64,000 nt of DNA from Deltaproteobacteria bacterium (GTDB lineage Bacteria; Desulfobacterota; Binatia; HRBIN30; JACQVA1), in the NCBI GenBank assembly GCA_016178705.1, contig JACOST010000014.1, forward strand, positions 248,001 to 312,000, written 5' to 3'. Of the stretch, positions 30,601-40,244 are shown piece after piece (within the stretch, counting starts at the first letter, position 1; each line of letters begins with the position of its first letter). A program made the position numbers and the translations under genes. A model generated the notes under the pieces. The model ran no database searches, was not told the origin of the DNA, and worked only from the letters and a program-made list of their open reading frames with translations.

Positions 30601-30825
30601 GGTGGCGGGCCAGGCCGTGACCTGCCCAGGATCGAGGATGCCGGGCGCCGCGGTCGGCGTCGGCACCATCGTGCGCGTCAGCGTGGGCGTCGGCGTCTGC
30701 GTGGCGGTCGCGGTGAGGGTGCGGGTGAGCGTCGCGGTCGGCGTGCGAGTGAGCGTCGGTGTGCGGGTCGGACCGCAGCCCTCCAGGCCGCTCTGGTAGT
30801 GCGCGGCGATGGCCTGGTCCGACAA
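24646..30825 (-). CDS. Main part of giant Rhs/YD-repeat polymorphic toxin
   Basis: This 2,059-residue frame is the C-terminal part of a gene that starts at 32918 and is split by one frameshift near 30841-30848. It opens with the end of a LamG domain ([16 protein letters not shown]). Then come a Pro/Thr-rich linker, beta-rich domains, NHL-type repeats (about residues 690-1020; [31 protein letters not shown]), and YD repeats (about 1040-1880). The boundary is [21 protein letters not shown]. The tip of about 160 residues after DPSG is glycine- and alanine-rich and hydrophobic, suggesting a membrane-acting toxin. The Rhs shell would encapsulate and deliver the tip. A TTG codon marks the start of the frame as listed; it is not a real start. 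Confidence 0.85.
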   Translation of the reverse strand: MSDQAIAAHYQSGLEGCGPTRTPTLTRTPTATLTRTLTATATQTPTPTLTRTMVPTPTAAPGILDPGQVTAWPATSGQVPVTGSAGGAPPNAQIAITNQRTGDTVVVIANADGSFSMAIVAQIDDRLTFSINNGAPTVVAVLPPDPSLVAPAIDRSVATTAFDATTFLYTGPLAIQSGVAPGTIVAAQAAVIRGAVIDRNGAPLTGVQVSVLNHPEYGVTYSRLDGAFDLAVNGGAALVLEYSKAGTLAAQRSIEPAQQAFSFAPAVALIAPDLQVTAVQLTTDAPPQVAAGSMVSDAAGTRQAVALVPAGTTAALVFANGSTSAATSLNVRLTEYTVGVTGPQAMPAALPPSSAYTYAFELSADEAFATGAARVQLSQPLPVYIDNFLGFPVGMDVPVGSYDRTQAAWLPADNGRVLRVISVSGGVAQLDVTGDGIADDDATLASFGITLSERQQVALRFGAGQSFWRVALTYFSRWDCNWPGGAPLDAGPPNVPLPSGVDERTHLDDADSAGDLVVQNQALRQRVALTGMPFTLTYESDRQLDRTTLNSLAIPLSGASVPASLTGIDLVIHVAGREFRQSFPPAPNQSTTFTWDGRDAYGRLVQGRQPVSVDVQFVYPRVYQAPAIDRQAFAQISGVPLSGVITPRGGIISARRFDGLLGGWDAKEEGLGGWSLDVQRSYDPVSGAMSGGDGTQQTREQVDAVISTVAGGPINVGEGLAHEGDAATSVRLSDPRGITVAADGTVYFLDASLNRVFRISPDGRMWTVAGGGPVAGDIDPTTGQAPLALRVDLGSVNGLNNPEGLALGPDHALYLTGEFRVRRIDLITSVVTRVAGSNDRTQVCGRNESGTQCGDGGPATLARLRGPSGIAVTADGTIYLADSSRVRVIGADGIIRTIAGGGGNGSDGIPAAQSTFFNPDMDVVAAADGTLYVASGFQQVRRIAPDGKVYTVAGTGNQGDSGDGLSALQAQFIAPRGLALTPDGRLVIVDSNANKVRVLSTDGIITAVAGGGSTLGDLGPAPAAPRDGREFYVFSSRGKHLRTVDALLNVRLYEFGYDAAGRLSTVTDRDNTLTTIERDSGGAITAVVSPYGQRSTVTLDSNGYLASLTNPNNETTGFAYSTKGLLESVTDARDNATNFTYDATGRLIQKADPAGGSDGLARTELSNGYQVTHTTGEGVAMGYKVEFLNTGDRRMTTLLPDGTAQTTLNKIDGTTQVTQPDGISQASADAGDPRFGMQSPITKSETITTPGGLTANLTSGRTVTLANAADPSSLTNQTDTVVVNGRTITRSYNAATRTITDTTPQGRVSRTVLDGEGRPVQVQTGNLTPVQLAYDTQGRINGMARGVRTNTLAYDTAGNLASITDPLSRTVAFAYDDAGRVATQTLPDTRIIGFGYDADGNVSSITPPGRPAHQFDYTTTNLQSAYLPPPLTPNPLTPNTLYEYDRDQRLTRITRPDGQQVNLDYHPLTHQLAKLRLPSGQLTYVYDVGTGTLQQAIAPDGGTVSYLYDGSLPVSEDWAGTVSGSVERNYDSSFRVSTQSVNGSNSVLFSYDNDDLLTNAGAMTFGRDATNGLLSGSTLGSVSDTLGYNSFGEATSYSATFGGSPLYAVTYTRDDLGRIAAKTETIQGVTSTFEYGYDAAGRLIDVATNATPTAHYDYDANSNRIGGFSTQCASLTSTYDDQDRLLTANCPLPTAYSYTANGELLTKTDTTGTTTYAYDVLGNLRRVDLPDGRVIEYVVDGSNRRVGKKINGILTQGFLYDSQLRIVAELDGSGAIVSRFVYGTKTNVPEYMIRGGATYRIVTDQLGSPRVVLDASTGTIAQHIDRDEFGNVSADTTPGFQPFGFAGGLYDRDTKLVRFGARDYDAQTGRWTAKDPIEFRGRSFNLYAYVRNDAVNFLDPSGMSFGLSDTTVAVGLNSLLSGISTAYSTGSFKQAFAAALLTAVTGGATSGLLNVVAAEGPGVGTAAAYLGAAIIAPAYLATVRSILLQEWFEGPVAGPNVGDASLSGTFAATSALLTLGEGLGTKLGVGAVAAGLNLLIQIQLQSQIPGHPWAISSYR

Positions 30826-30837
30826 CGCGCTCGGGTA

Positions 30838-32918
30838 GTAGCCGCCTCGTCGGCGGCGAACTGTGCGCTGCTCGTCGGTCGCGACCCGACGTTGCCGTCG
30901 CTGCAGCCGAAGAGCTGCGCGTTGCCGGCGCCGCCTTCAGGTACGCCGGTGGTGGCATCGCTGGCGCCCGGCTGGCCGTCGACGAAAATCGCCAGCCCAA
31001 TCCCACCGGGCGCGCCGTCGTAGCGACACACCAAGTGATGCCACGCGCCGTCGTTCGCATTCGGGAAGGTGGCGTGGTGGTTGCTGCCGGCGAGGTTCAC
31101 GTAGCAGCTCGCGTCACCCGCGTTCGGATAGTTGGCGAGCAGCAGGAACTGGTGACCAAACGGCTGCCAGCGGTTGAACAGCGGCCGCTGGCTATCGGGC
31201 GCCGTCCATTGATACCACCCTTCCCACGTCATGCGGGAGTTGGCGCCCACGTTGGCGAAGCCGCCAGTGCTTGCGATAGTGACGTAGCCGCCGCTCGAGC
31301 GCACCGTCGTGTCGCTGTCCGCGCCGAGCGCGCCCGTCAATCCAAAGGTGAGACTCGTGGTGCTGTTGTAGACGCCGTTCTGGTGGTTCGCTGCGTCAAT
31401 CGCGACGGTCCCGCTGCTCTCGCCGAGGCGATAGTACAGCGTGGCCCCGTCGGCGAGGATGCGATCGCGATACGCGCACAGCGGCGGTGTTGCAGTTGGC
31501 GTCGGCGTAGCGGTGGGCGAGGCGGTCGGAATCGGCAGCGGCGTGAACGTGCGCGTTGGCGTATCGGTGACCGTCGCCGTGCTGGTCGGGGTGATCGTCG
31601 GCGTGTCGGTTGCAGTCGGCACACTCGTCGGGCTTGGGGTCTCGGTGGCGCTAGCGGTGGGACTTGCACTAGCCGTATCGGTTGCGATGGGCGTCGGCGT
31701 GTGAGTGTGCGTCGGCGTGCCCGTGTCGGTCGCAGTCGCCGTGACGGTGTGAGTCGAAGTCTCGGTGAGCGTCGGCGTCTCGGTGTGCGTAGGTGTGTCG
31801 GTCACGGTCGGCGTCGGCGTGTGCGTCAACGTCGGCGTCTCGGTCGCGGTGTCAGTTAGGGTAGCCGTTGCTGTGCTGGTCGACGTCGGAGTTTCCGTCG
31901 GTGTGTCGCTGGGAGTCGCGGTGCCAGTCTCGGTCGGAGTCGACGTTGGTGTCGCGCTCGGCGTCTCGGTGTGCGTCGGCGTATGCGTCAACGTCGGCGT
32001 GTCGGTCGCGGTCTCCGATGGCGTGGTTGTGGGCGTGTCAGTCGCGGTTGGCGTCGATGTGGGCGTCGCGCTCGCTGTGTCTGTCGGTGACGGCGTGGCG
32101 CTGGCGGTCGGCGTTGCTGTCGCCGTGGGCGTGTCGCTCGGGCTTGCGGTCAGCGTCGACGACGGCGTTACGGTGAGCGTCTGAGTGAGCGTGACCGTCG
32201 CTGTGGGTGTGTTGCTCGGGCTCGCGGTTACCGTCGATGAACGCGTTGCGGTTAGCGTGCTGGTCGCCGTTTGCGTAACCGTTTGGGTCGGTGTGTGCGT
32301 CAGCGTTGCGGTCGCTACTGTGGTGGACGTGAGCGTGGCGATTGCGGTTGGAGTTGCCCCGACCGGCAGCGTGCCGGCCGCGAGGCCGATCTTGGCGGAG
32401 CCCTCGGAGCCGTTGGTGTTCTGAATGCGCACGCCGAACACCCACCCTTGATTTGCCGCTCCGGTGAGTTGGGTGACGCTGAGCCCTGGTGCACTCAAAC
32501 GGTAGTGCGCCGCCAGTACGGCGCCTTGCGCACATCCGTTTTCGCCGAAGCGCACGCCCCAGTCCCAATTTCGCACCGGCGTCATGACGTTGCCCGCGCC
32601 GACCTTCCACACCTGATTGGCGGCGAACTGCCACTGCGTGACATTGCCCGAAATATCGGTGAGCGACATCTGCGCGACCAGGCTTTGCGTGAGGACATTG
32701 CCAAACATCCCGAGCAGGTCGCCGGTGCCAGCCGCAATCGAGACAGTGATGTCGACCGTGTTGGCGGCGCTGTCGGTGAGCGTCAGGCTGACCGGCACAC
32801 TGTCGCCGGCAATCGGCGTACTGAATTGATAGGTGACCGCACCGGCCGACCCCGCGGTAGCGAGCACGGCCACTAGACCGAGCAACGCCGCTCTCCCGGT
32901 CCGACCCATCCCGTTCAT
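30838..32918 (-). CDS. N-terminal part of giant Rhs toxin: signal peptide, Pro/Thr-rich stalk, LamG domain
   Basis: ATG 32918 opens a signal peptide ([20 protein letters not shown]), a beta-rich domain (to about residue 190) and a long low-complexity stalk of TPT/TDTPT repeats (about 31495-32345). A concanavalin/LamG domain follows ([51 protein letters not shown]). At FAADEAA the domain should continue [15 protein letters not shown]; that sequence is present in the other frame from 30840 on. The frame listed runs into nonsense after about 30848, so this and 24646-30825 are one gene of about 2,750 codons. Confidence 0.8.
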
Positions 32919-32986
32919 TGGCCGACCACCCGCTTTCCGAATCCGTTGAATCCGTTCAATCCGTTGTGAACGTTCTGTCGCCACGC

Positions 32987-33313
32987 TCACAACTCCACGT
33001 CGGCGGCGTCGCAGCGAGCGTCGGTGCGCGGCCCGTAGATGCCGGTGGTGGCGTCGACATCTTGGTATCCGATGGTGACCCCGGTTGCGCAGACCGTGCG
33101 CGATTCGCCGAGCGCGAGCGAACCTTCGAACAGTACCGTGCCGCAGGCGCCGGCAGCATCAGGTTCGCACACCCGTACGACCGGGGTTGGCGTCTCGGGA
33201 TCGATGCGGATGATCCGGCAGCAGCCGGCCTCCACCGCGCGCGCCGCAAACAGCAAACTGAACCCTACGAAAAAGTGCGAAAGCAACCTTGCGCGAAGCC
33301 CCGTACGTTCCAC
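32987..33313 (-). CDS. Small secreted cysteine-containing protein
   Basis: This 108-residue protein starts at GTG 33313, behind an excellent AGGAGGGG ribosome-binding site. It has a signal peptide ([20 protein letters not shown]), then [20 protein letters not shown] and [20 protein letters not shown] with six or seven cysteines in total. I do not recognise it. It precedes the giant rhs gene by 68 bases on the same strand, so co-transcription is likely. It could be a surface partner of the Rhs protein. Confidence 0.65.
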   Translation of the reverse strand: MERTGLRARLLSHFFVGFSLLFAARAVEAGCCRIIRIDPETPTPVVRVCEPDAAGACGTVLFEGSLALGESRTVCATGVTIGYQDVDATTGIYGPRTDARCDAADVEL

Positions 33314-33971
33314 GTTCCCCTCCTGAATAAACAGCGGCGGGACGTGTAAAGGACTATCAGGACTCTGCCAAGTCGAGCGACGCACATTATTTCACTCGCA
33401 GCTACCTACTAAACGCACGCGTTGATTCATGTGATCGCCAGCGCCTGAGTTCAAGTACGGATGCGGCTGTGTGTGCAGCCACGTAGCCGTGTCGACACCG
33501 ACCGTCACAGCACACTACACAGCATCGACGCGCGAGACGCCGGAGCGTAGAGTAAGGTTGCCTCAAAAGGACGACGGACAAATTCAAAGACTATCGCCTG
33601 TGGACGTTGCTTCTGAGCTCACGAAGAAGTGTTCTGTGAGTACAGCGACAACGCGTACCCCGCAACTGCGGGTTTTCAAGATATCGCGGTCATCTTGGCC
33701 GTGGGCACAACCTGGAAGCCTGTACTGCGTCACTAGCGCCGAAACCTTGTATCCGGTCGGTACGCTTTCGCGGGTGGTGTACGTGCCCCTCAAGGGGCAG
33801 CCGAGACGGCGACATCGCAAGGAGAGCGAGCCGCAATTGCGCTGACCTGTGGCGCAGGCGTCCCGCCTGCAGCAGCGGCGCTGGAGGTTCGTGGGGCAGG
33901 ACCTCGAAGGGCGGCCGAAACGTTTTCCAGCAGCTGGCCAAACACGCTAGAGGTTACGAGAGACCTCACGC
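33314..33971. other. Intergenic region with repeat and hairpin, right border of the Rhs locus
   Basis: This stretch of 658 bases has no gene I can support. It holds the right 47-bp repeat (33634-33680). At 33854-33870 it also holds a perfect hairpin, GCAGGCG-TCC-CGCCTGC, of a type that recurs widely in environmental genomes. Promoters for the secreted-protein/rhs transcript should lie in its left part. Confidence 0.5.
33634..33680 (+). repeat. Right 47-bp direct repeat bounding the Rhs locus
   Basis: It matches 20611-20657 at 45 of 47 bases (TA instead of CG in the middle) and has the same orientation. The distance is 13.0 kb. The hairpin CCCGCA-AC-TGCGGG and the TTTTC tail are conserved. 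Confidence 0.75.
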
Positions 33972-34628
33972 ATGTCGGACCACAGTGGAACGCTCGCCCC
34001 GCGCGGCGTGGAACACGTCGAGGCCACACTCCCGCTCTCACTGCTGTGCGCGGTGTTCGTGCTCTCGGGTTTTGCCGCGCTGACCTATCAGGTCGTGTGG
34101 CAACGGAGTTTGTGCGCCATCTACGGTGTCGACATTCAATCCACCACGATCGTCGTCACCGCCTTCATGCTCGGGCTCGGGCTAGGTAGCTTGGCCGGCG
34201 GCGCGCTGTCGACAAGTCCGCGGCGACAGCCGGTGGTGTGGTTCGGGATGATCGAGATCGCAATCGGAATCTTTGGGCTCTGCTCACTGCCGCTGTTTCG
34301 CTGGATCGGAGGTTTCACCGCAGGCGCGTCGCGACCCGCAACCTTCGCCGCCAGCTTCCTGCTGCTACTCATCCCGACCGCTCTCATGGGCGCGACGCTG
34401 CCGTTGCTGACCACACACGCGGTGCGTCGCCTGCGCAATGTCGGGCGCTCGGTGGGCATGCTCTACTTCGTTAACACGCTGGGCTCAGCGATGGCGTCGT
34501 TCGTTACAGCCGTCTATCTCCTTGGACAGTTCGGTCAGAGTGGGACAGTAGTCATCGCCGCAGCGACCAACGCGCTCGTCGGCGGCAGCGTGCTGCTCGC
34601 GTATCTCGTCGCGCGGAGGGCGTCGTGA
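33972..34628 (+). CDS. Membrane protein, N-terminal part of a spermidine-synthase-like transporter pair
   Basis: This 218-residue protein has about six membrane helices, with FVLSGFAALTYQVVWQRSL, the hallmark start of fused MFS-like/spermidine-synthase proteins. Further helices lie in TTIVVTAFMLGLGLGSLAGG, ASFLLLLIPTALMGATLPLL and GMLYFVNTLGSAMASFVTAV. In most relatives these helices and the helices of the next gene form one chain. Here the stop overlaps the next GTG start (GTGA), so the two are made together. The substrate is unknown. Confidence 0.75.
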   Translation: MSDHSGTLAPRGVEHVEATLPLSLLCAVFVLSGFAALTYQVVWQRSLCAIYGVDIQSTTIVVTAFMLGLGLGSLAGGALSTSPRRQPVVWFGMIEIAIGIFGLCSLPLFRWIGGFTAGASRPATFAASFLLLLIPTALMGATLPLLTTHAVRRLRNVGRSVGMLYFVNTLGSAMASFVTAVYLLGQFGQSGTVVIAAATNALVGGSVLLAYLVARRAS

Positions 34629-36184
34629 GCTTCGCGCTAGCGTTGGCCACCGCCGCACTCAGCGGCTACGTCGCGCTGTCGTGGGAGATTCTGTGGTTTC
34701 GCGTCTACGGCTTCGTCACCGGCGGCAGCGCGCCCAGCTTCGGCGTCGTGCTCGCCTTCTATCTGCTCGGCCTCGCCGTCGGATCGTTAGCCGTCAGCGT
34801 CTACTGCACCGAGCGAACCGGGCGCACCGATTCAGCGCAACTGCGCGTGCCGGCGTTGCTGATACTGTTCGCCAACGCACTGGGGTTTTTGCTCGTGCCG
34901 TTCATCGCATGGACGGTTCAACGCGGGCCCTTCGTCTGGACGCTTCCCGCAGTGGCCATCGTTGCCGGATTGCTCGGCACCGTGCTGCCGCTCGTCAGTC
35001 ACTTTGGGATCCGGCCGACCGATCGCGTCGGACAGCGGCTGTCCTACATCTACCTCGCCAACATTGTCGGCTCGGCCAGCGGCTCGCTGCTCACCGGCTT
35101 CGTTCTACTCGATCGTTTGTCGCTCGCGCACGCGTCGCTGATGATCGCGCTCGTCGGCGTCGGCTCGGCTGGGTTGCTGTTGCTTGCGGCGCGTCTCAAC
35201 GTGCGCTCGGCGGTACGGTGGAGTCTGGCGATCGCAGGTGTCGGTGTGACGCTGGTTGGCGCGGCGCCGGCGCTGTTCGACCAGCTCTATGAGAAACTCT
35301 TGTTCAAGACGCGCTACGCTCCCAATGCCCATCTCGCGCAGGTGGCGGAGAATCGCAGCGGGGTCATCACCGTGGCGGAGAACGGCACCGTCTTCGGCGG
35401 CGGTGTGTACGATGGCGGGTTCAACACGGATCTGGTGACGCACGATCGCAACCTGATCATTCGGGCGTACGCATTGGCCGCCCTGCACTCGGCCCCGCGC
35501 GAGGTGCTGATGATCGGCCTCGGCACTGGATCGTGGGCGCAAGTCGTCGCCAACAATCCGCGCGTCGAGCGGCTCACCGTCGTCGAGATCAACCCCGGGT
35601 ACGTCAACTTGATCCGTGATCATGCGGAGGTAAGCAGCCTGCTGGCGAACCCGAAGGTCGACATCGTCATCGACGACGGCCGGCGCTGGCTGATGGCGCA
35701 TCCGGAGCGGCACTTCGATGCGGTGGTGTTCAACATGACCTACCACTGGCGCGCGCATGCGACCGAGCTGCTCTCAGTGGAGTTCCTGCAACTGGTGCGC
35801 ACGCACCTCAAGGCGGGTGGCCTCTTCTACTACAACACGACCGGCTCGCCGCAGGTGCAGAAGACAGCCTGCGCGACGTTTCCGAATGGCTTCCGCATCG
35901 TCAACTTCATGGCCGTCAGCGATGCGCCTCTGCAGATCGATCGCGAACGTTGGCAGGCCGCGCTGACGGAGTACGCGATCGACGGCATGCCGGTGTTCGA
36001 CCTCACCCGCGCGGCGGATGCCGAGCGCATGCAGCAGGTGCTTCAGCTCGAAGATCCCGATCGCAGCGATGACAGCTGGTTCGAGAGCTGCGCGGATATC
36101 CTCGCCCGCACACAAGCGCTGCCACTGGTCACCGATGACAACATGGTCGTCGAGTACACCCGCGAGTGGTGGCAAGTGCCATAA
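34625..36184 (+). CDS. Membrane-fused spermidine-synthase-like protein
   Basis: This 519-residue protein has about seven N-terminal helices and a C-terminal spermidine synthase/methyltransferase-like domain from about residue 240. Its cofactor loop is EVLMIGLGTGSWAQVV, followed by LTVVEINPGYV, VDIVIDDGRRWL and FDAVVFNMTYHWR. The usual spermidine-synthase DGGD-type substrate motif is altered, so aminopropyl transfer is doubtful. The GTG start at 34625 overlaps the previous stop by four bases, and the two genes look like one original fused gene split in two. Confidence 0.78.
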   Translation: MSFALALATAALSGYVALSWEILWFRVYGFVTGGSAPSFGVVLAFYLLGLAVGSLAVSVYCTERTGRTDSAQLRVPALLILFANALGFLLVPFIAWTVQRGPFVWTLPAVAIVAGLLGTVLPLVSHFGIRPTDRVGQRLSYIYLANIVGSASGSLLTGFVLLDRLSLAHASLMIALVGVGSAGLLLLAARLNVRSAVRWSLAIAGVGVTLVGAAPALFDQLYEKLLFKTRYAPNAHLAQVAENRSGVITVAENGTVFGGGVYDGGFNTDLVTHDRNLIIRAYALAALHSAPREVLMIGLGTGSWAQVVANNPRVERLTVVEINPGYVNLIRDHAEVSSLLANPKVDIVIDDGRRWLMAHPERHFDAVVFNMTYHWRAHATELLSVEFLQLVRTHLKAGGLFYYNTTGSPQVQKTACATFPNGFRIVNFMAVSDAPLQIDRERWQAALTEYAIDGMPVFDLTRAADAERMQQVLQLEDPDRSDDSWFESCADILARTQALPLVTDDNMVVEYTREWWQVP

Positions 36185-36206
36185 GAGACAGGGCAGTAGG
36201 AAGATC

Positions 36207-37568
36207 TCACAGCGCGGCGCGCAGGCGCGCCATCACGTCGGGGCGCGCCCGCACTCGCAGCCGCGTGCCGTCCTGATCGTAAGCCTCGGCAAGCACGCGG
36301 CAGCTCGCGTGGATGTCGCTCACCACGCGCTGCCGCGCGTAGGGAACCAGGATTTCGTCTTCGACCATCTCGCGTTCGAAGAACTCGACAATGCGCTCGC
36401 GCAGCCCGGCGACATCGGCGGGCGACTTCGCTGACAGCAGCAGCGCCTGCGGATACGCCTGCGCCAACGCGGCGCGCCGCTCTTCCTCCAGCTTGTCGAT
36501 CTTGTTGAGCACCAGCAGACGCGGCGCATCGGCGGCCTCGATCTCGGCCAACACTTGTGCGGTCACTTCGATCTGAGCCGGGAAAGCCGGGTCGGCGGCG
36601 TCGACCACCTGGATCAGTAGCGCCGCCTCGCGCGCCTCGTCCAGCGTCGACCGGAACGACGCGACCAGGTCGTGCGGCAGCTTCTTGATGAACCCGACCG
36701 TGTCGCTGACCAAGATGCGCGGCTTGGTCTCCGGCTGCAGCGCGCGCACGGTGGTGTCGAGGGTCGCGAACAGTTGATCAGCGACGAGCAGATCGCTCCT
36801 GGTGAGCGCACGCATCAAGGACGACTTGCCGGCGTTGGTGTAGCCGACGATAGCGACCGTCGGTTGCGCCGCGCGGCGGCGGCGACGCGTGGCCGCGTCT
36901 TTCTCGATGGCGGCGAGTTCGCGGCGCAGCTCGGCGATGCGATCACGCACCTTGCGGCGGTCGAGTTCGAGATGCGACTCACCCGCGCCCTTGGCGCCGA
37001 TGCCGCCGCCCTGCCGGTCCTTGCCGCCGCCACTCTCGCGCAGCCGCGGTGCCATGTAAGCCAAGCGCGCGATCTCCACCTGCAACACCGCCTCGCGGCT
37101 GCGGGCGTGGCGCTGGAAGATGGCGAGAATCACGGCCGTGCGATCGAGCACCTCGGCGCCTGTGGCGCGTTCGAGATTGCGCGCTTGCGACGGCGCGATG
37201 TCGTGGTCGATGAGCACGACACTCGCGAGCTGCTCAGCCGACGGTGCGTCGTTCGCTTCGTCTACTTCATCCGCGTCATCGACGTCCGCGGACTCGGGCT
37301 CAGCGGTGCGCGCGCGATGCGCAGGAACGCCTGAGGGCACGACACCGCTGCCGCCGGTGAGGCGCGCCAGCTCCTTGAGCTTCCCTTCGCCAACGACAGC
37401 CGCCGTGGCTAGCGACGAGCGCTTCTGAGTGACGCGAGCGATCACCGCGAGCCCGAGCGTCTTTGCCAGGCGCCCCAGTTCGGCCAGCGAGGAAGCGTGC
37501 TCGGCGTCGCTCACCCCGGGCAACTGCACTGCGACGAGGACGGCACGCTGTGGTGCGTTCTGCGGCAT
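36207..37568 (-). CDS. hflX: Ribosome-associated GTPase HflX
   Basis: This protein of about 453 residues has the HflX N-terminal domain ([66 protein letters not shown]) and a G domain. Motifs are G1 [10 protein letters not shown]3 DTVGF and G4 NKID. It also has the family helix [16 protein letters not shown]. HflX splits stalled ribosomes under stress. A non-conserved acidic insert lies around [20 protein letters not shown] 37568 is chosen; ATG 37580 four codons upstream is equally possible, and neither has a clear ribosome-binding site. Confidence 0.92.
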   Translation of the reverse strand: MPQNAPQRAVLVAVQLPGVSDAEHASSLAELGRLAKTLGLAVIARVTQKRSSLATAAVVGEGKLKELARLTGGSGVVPSGVPAHRARTAEPESADVDDADEVDEANDAPSAEQLASVVLIDHDIAPSQARNLERATGAEVLDRTAVILAIFQRHARSREAVLQVEIARLAYMAPRLRESGGGKDRQGGGIGAKGAGESHLELDRRKVRDRIAELRRELAAIEKDAATRRRRRAAQPTVAIVGYTNAGKSSLMRALTRSDLLVADQLFATLDTTVRALQPETKPRILVSDTVGFIKKLPHDLVASFRSTLDEAREAALLIQVVDAADPAFPAQIEVTAQVLAEIEAADAPRLLVLNKIDKLEEERRAALAQAYPQALLLSAKSPADVAGLRERIVEFFEREMVEDEILVPYARQRVVSDIHASCRVLAEAYDQDGTRLRVRARPDVMARLRAAL

Positions 37569-37699
37569 GCACGAGAGCATGGACGCGCTCGCCGCGAGTT
37601 GCAACCGCGGCGGGGGCGGTGGCGCCGACGATCGTGTACCGCAGCAACGGCCGCGACGATCGCGGGATCTCTCGATGGAGATCGAGGCGGCGCGCGCTG

Positions 37700-39019
37700 T
37701 CAATCATCCGCACCTCGAGTTCTCATTTTGGTGCGCTCCCGCTTCGGCGTTCGAGTTGGTTGCGGCGTCCGCGTCACGCGCGGTTGGCGCGTCGGTGTCG
37801 CGGTCAGTGATGGCGTGTTGGTTGGCGCGGTCGTCGCGGTCTCGGTTGGAGCCAACGTTGGGGTATCAGTCGGCACCGGCGTGCTGGTTGCGGTAGCGGT
37901 CGGCATCGGTGTGTTCGTCGGCGTCTCGGTCGGCAGCGGCGTGTTCGTCGCGGTGTCGGTTGGCATCGGCGTATTGGTTGGCGTGTCGGTCGGTACTTCA
38001 ACCGGCGTGTCGGTTGGCGTCGGGTCAGCGACGGGCGCGAGATTGATCGCGGCCATTTGGGCGCCGATGTAGTTGCCGAGGTCCGCCGCATCCGGGGTCA
38101 CGTCGCTGACCGGTCGCGCTTCGTGAGTTTCGGCGTCGTACACGCCGATGTACTGGTAGATCTCGTAACGGCGAGTGACCGACTCGTTGCCGTCACCGAT
38201 CTGCGCCTGGTTCTCCAACTGGGCGACCTTCCCCGTGCTCGATTGCAAGAGCGACCACTCCACTTCGGTCTCGCTCTGATCTTGCGGCACAGCGGGATCG
38301 TCGGTGACCAGATGATTGAGCTCGGCGGCGTTCGGCGATTCAGTTTTGAAGACTTTGACCCACAGCGCATCGCCGAATTCGCGTCCTGGCGCCGGCGGAT
38401 CGGGTTGGATGACCGCGACCACCACCGGATTTACTTGATCCACCGCCCCGGGAGGGGGAGGCAGCACGTTCCAGATCGGCGCCGGAATGCTCACCTTGGT
38501 ACCCGAGGGTTGCAGCGCGCCCGGGGTGGACGGATCGGCGATCAACCAGCGATAGATCGTAGCGGTGGGATTCAAGTTGAGTTGCAACCCGAAGTGCTCG
38601 CAGCCGCTGGTCAGGTAGTCCGCCGACCCGCCATTCCAGCACGCGTGACCATCCGTTGGCGCGATCACACTCGGCGCCATCGGGGTGGTCTGGGTGAACG
38701 TCTGCGTAGCCGGATCGTACGCGCTCTCGTAACGCACGTAGACGCCGCCGGCAAAATCCACCAGCTTGGGATTGCCATAGCGTTCGTAGGGGTCGCCGAA
38801 CGTGTACGCGACGTCCGGACTCGACACCCCATCAAGTTCGATCTCGAAGCCGTGGCACTCGCCGCCCGTATCATTGAAGACGTCGAAGTTGCTCAACGTT
38901 CCAAACGTAATCTGCGCGGATGCGGGACGGATTGAGTGTAACGATCCGAACGGGGCGAAGAGCACACCGAGCAATACCCAGGTCAGCCTCCAAGGTCGCG
39001 TGCTGCACCGAACGTCCAT
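37700..39019 (-). CDS. Secreted protein with C-terminal Thr/Pro repeats
   Basis: This 439-residue protein starts at ATG 39019, behind GGAGGAGACACG. A signal peptide ([21 protein letters not shown]) leads a globular region of about 300 residues ([37 protein letters not shown]). A tail of about 100 residues of TPTDTP/PTNTPMP type follows and ends in basic residues. The repeat stalk resembles that of the Rhs protein at 31.5-32.3 kb. I do not recognise the globular domain. A cell-surface or matrix role is likely; there is no sorting motif. Confidence 0.75.
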   Translation of the reverse strand: MDVRCSTRPWRLTWVLLGVLFAPFGSLHSIRPASAQITFGTLSNFDVFNDTGGECHGFEIELDGVSSPDVAYTFGDPYERYGNPKLVDFAGGVYVRYESAYDPATQTFTQTTPMAPSVIAPTDGHACWNGGSADYLTSGCEHFGLQLNLNPTATIYRWLIADPSTPGALQPSGTKVSIPAPIWNVLPPPPGAVDQVNPVVVAVIQPDPPAPGREFGDALWVKVFKTESPNAAELNHLVTDDPAVPQDQSETEVEWSLLQSSTGKVAQLENQAQIGDGNESVTRRYEIYQYIGVYDAETHEARPVSDVTPDAADLGNYIGAQMAAINLAPVADPTPTDTPVEVPTDTPTNTPMPTDTATNTPLPTETPTNTPMPTATATSTPVPTDTPTLAPTETATTAPTNTPSLTATPTRQPRVTRTPQPTRTPKRERTKMRTRGADD

Positions 39020-39439
39020 CGTGTCTCCTCCGTTGGTTGTCTGCATGGTCTCTTCCCTCCTTGGTCGCGATGCTGGCGTATCCGCCTTTGGCTCAACCGA
39101 GGACGCGCATCATGAGCGCGCAGTCTCGCAACCGTCATGCCGCAGTCTGCGGCGCGCAAATCGAAGCAGTGCGCGCGCCGCGCAGCGGATTCCCATGGCA
39201 TCAACTCGGTGATTTGGCTGCAGCAACCTGCAGCCGCACCGCAAGTCTTTGCAGGGCACGCAGACTGTGCACGCCCCATGTAGGCTTCGCGGAAAAGATC
39301 CAAGCCGCGCCAGGGCGCCCACACCTCTCGAGGGCGGAGGGTCCTCCACCCTTCCGCTACGCGTGTAATTTCACTCTTGCTCTGGTAACGACGGTTGCAC
39401 TATGGTGCGCGCCGTATCGAAAGAACGGGGGAGGTAGTG
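39020..39439. promoter_or_regulatory. Intergenic region with a possible sigma-70 promoter for the sdh operon
   Basis: About 420 bases between divergent genes, with no gene I can support. At the right end, TTGCTC (39377-39382) and TATGGT (39401-39406), 18 bases apart, would make a moderate promoter. Its start point would be near 39413, just upstream of the ribosome-binding site GGGGGAGG before 39440. The rest shows nothing distinct except a short GGAGG-CCTCC palindrome near 39333. Confidence 0.35.
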
Positions 39440-40192
39440 ATGCTTGCCCAGTCCGGAGAACTTCGTCGCACCGGCTTCGCCGCCACCGAACGGCGAGATA
39501 AGTGGTGGGCTGCGCCGCTCGGGCAAGGTCTGATGCTCGGGGTGCTGATCACCTACGCCAATTGGGCCGCCTACCAGGGGAGCAACTACCAGATCGGCGG
39601 CTACCTCTCGCCGCTGTATTCGCCGCTGATCACCGCTCCGTGGTTCCCGTTTCCACCTTCCTTCATCATTCTGATTCCACCCGTCCTCTTCCGCGCCACT
39701 TGCTACTACTACCGCAAGGCGTACTACCGCTCCTACTTGCTCGATCCGCCCGCGTGCGCCGTCTCCGAGTTCCGCGGCGCCGGCTATCGCGGCGAGACCG
39801 CTTTCCCGCTGATCCTCCAGAATCTCCACCGCTACCTCTTCTACCTCACCGCCTTTTACTTGATCTTCCTGTGGCACGATGTCGTCAACGCCACGATCTT
39901 CGACGGCGCCTTTGGCATCGGTGTCGGCACCGTGGTCATTCTCGCCAATACCACCGCGCTCACGCTGTATAGTTTTTCGTGTCACTCGTTGCGTCACCTC
40001 GTCGGGGGCAATCTCGATTGTTTTTCGTCGTGCGCCCTCAATCGCGCGCGGCACCAGGGCTGGAGAGTCGCGAGCCTGCTCAACGAACGGCACATGGTGT
40101 TCGCCTGGGCCAGCTTCGTCACGGTCTGCGGCTCGGACCTTTACATCCGCTTGGTGGCGTCGGGCGTGATCAAGGATCTGCGCCTGCTGTAA
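39440..40192 (+). CDS. Succinate dehydrogenase/fumarate reductase membrane anchor
   Basis: This 250-residue protein starts at ATG 39440, with GGGGGAGG as ribosome-binding site. It has about five membrane helices (GQGLMLGVLITYANWAAY, FIILIPPVLFRATCYYYRKA, YLFYLTAFYLIFLWHDVVNA, GVGTVVILANTTALTLYSFS, WASFVTVCGSDLYIRLVA). Histidines suited to haem or quinone sites are in NLHRYLF and FSCHSLRHLVGG. No second anchor gene is present, so this is a one-subunit anchor. Assignment rests on helices and on the flavoprotein and Fe-S genes behind it. Confidence 0.75.
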   Translation: MLAQSGELRRTGFAATERRDKWWAAPLGQGLMLGVLITYANWAAYQGSNYQIGGYLSPLYSPLITAPWFPFPPSFIILIPPVLFRATCYYYRKAYYRSYLLDPPACAVSEFRGAGYRGETAFPLILQNLHRYLFYLTAFYLIFLWHDVVNATIFDGAFGIGVGTVVILANTTALTLYSFSCHSLRHLVGGNLDCFSSCALNRARHQGWRVASLLNERHMVFAWASFVTVCGSDLYIRLVASGVIKDLRLL

Positions 40193-40244
40193 CCAATTGA
40201 CGGGCGAGTCACCAGATCGCTACCGTCTCAACGACAAGGACTAC

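Noticed and set aside
27706-31023. Two long plus-strand frames of 568 and 530 codons
   Set aside because: Antisense of the rhs gene; Arg/His-rich, no start signal or domain.
31495-32345. Regular short repeats that could be taken for a CRISPR array
   Set aside because: The repeats are degenerate triplet-based codons for Thr, Pro, Asp and Ser in a single reading frame, without fixed repeat and spacer lengths. They encode a protein stalk.
33690-33941. Small minus-strand gene in the Rhs border region
   Set aside because: It spans a hairpin repeat and has no ribosome-binding site or recognisable protein feature.
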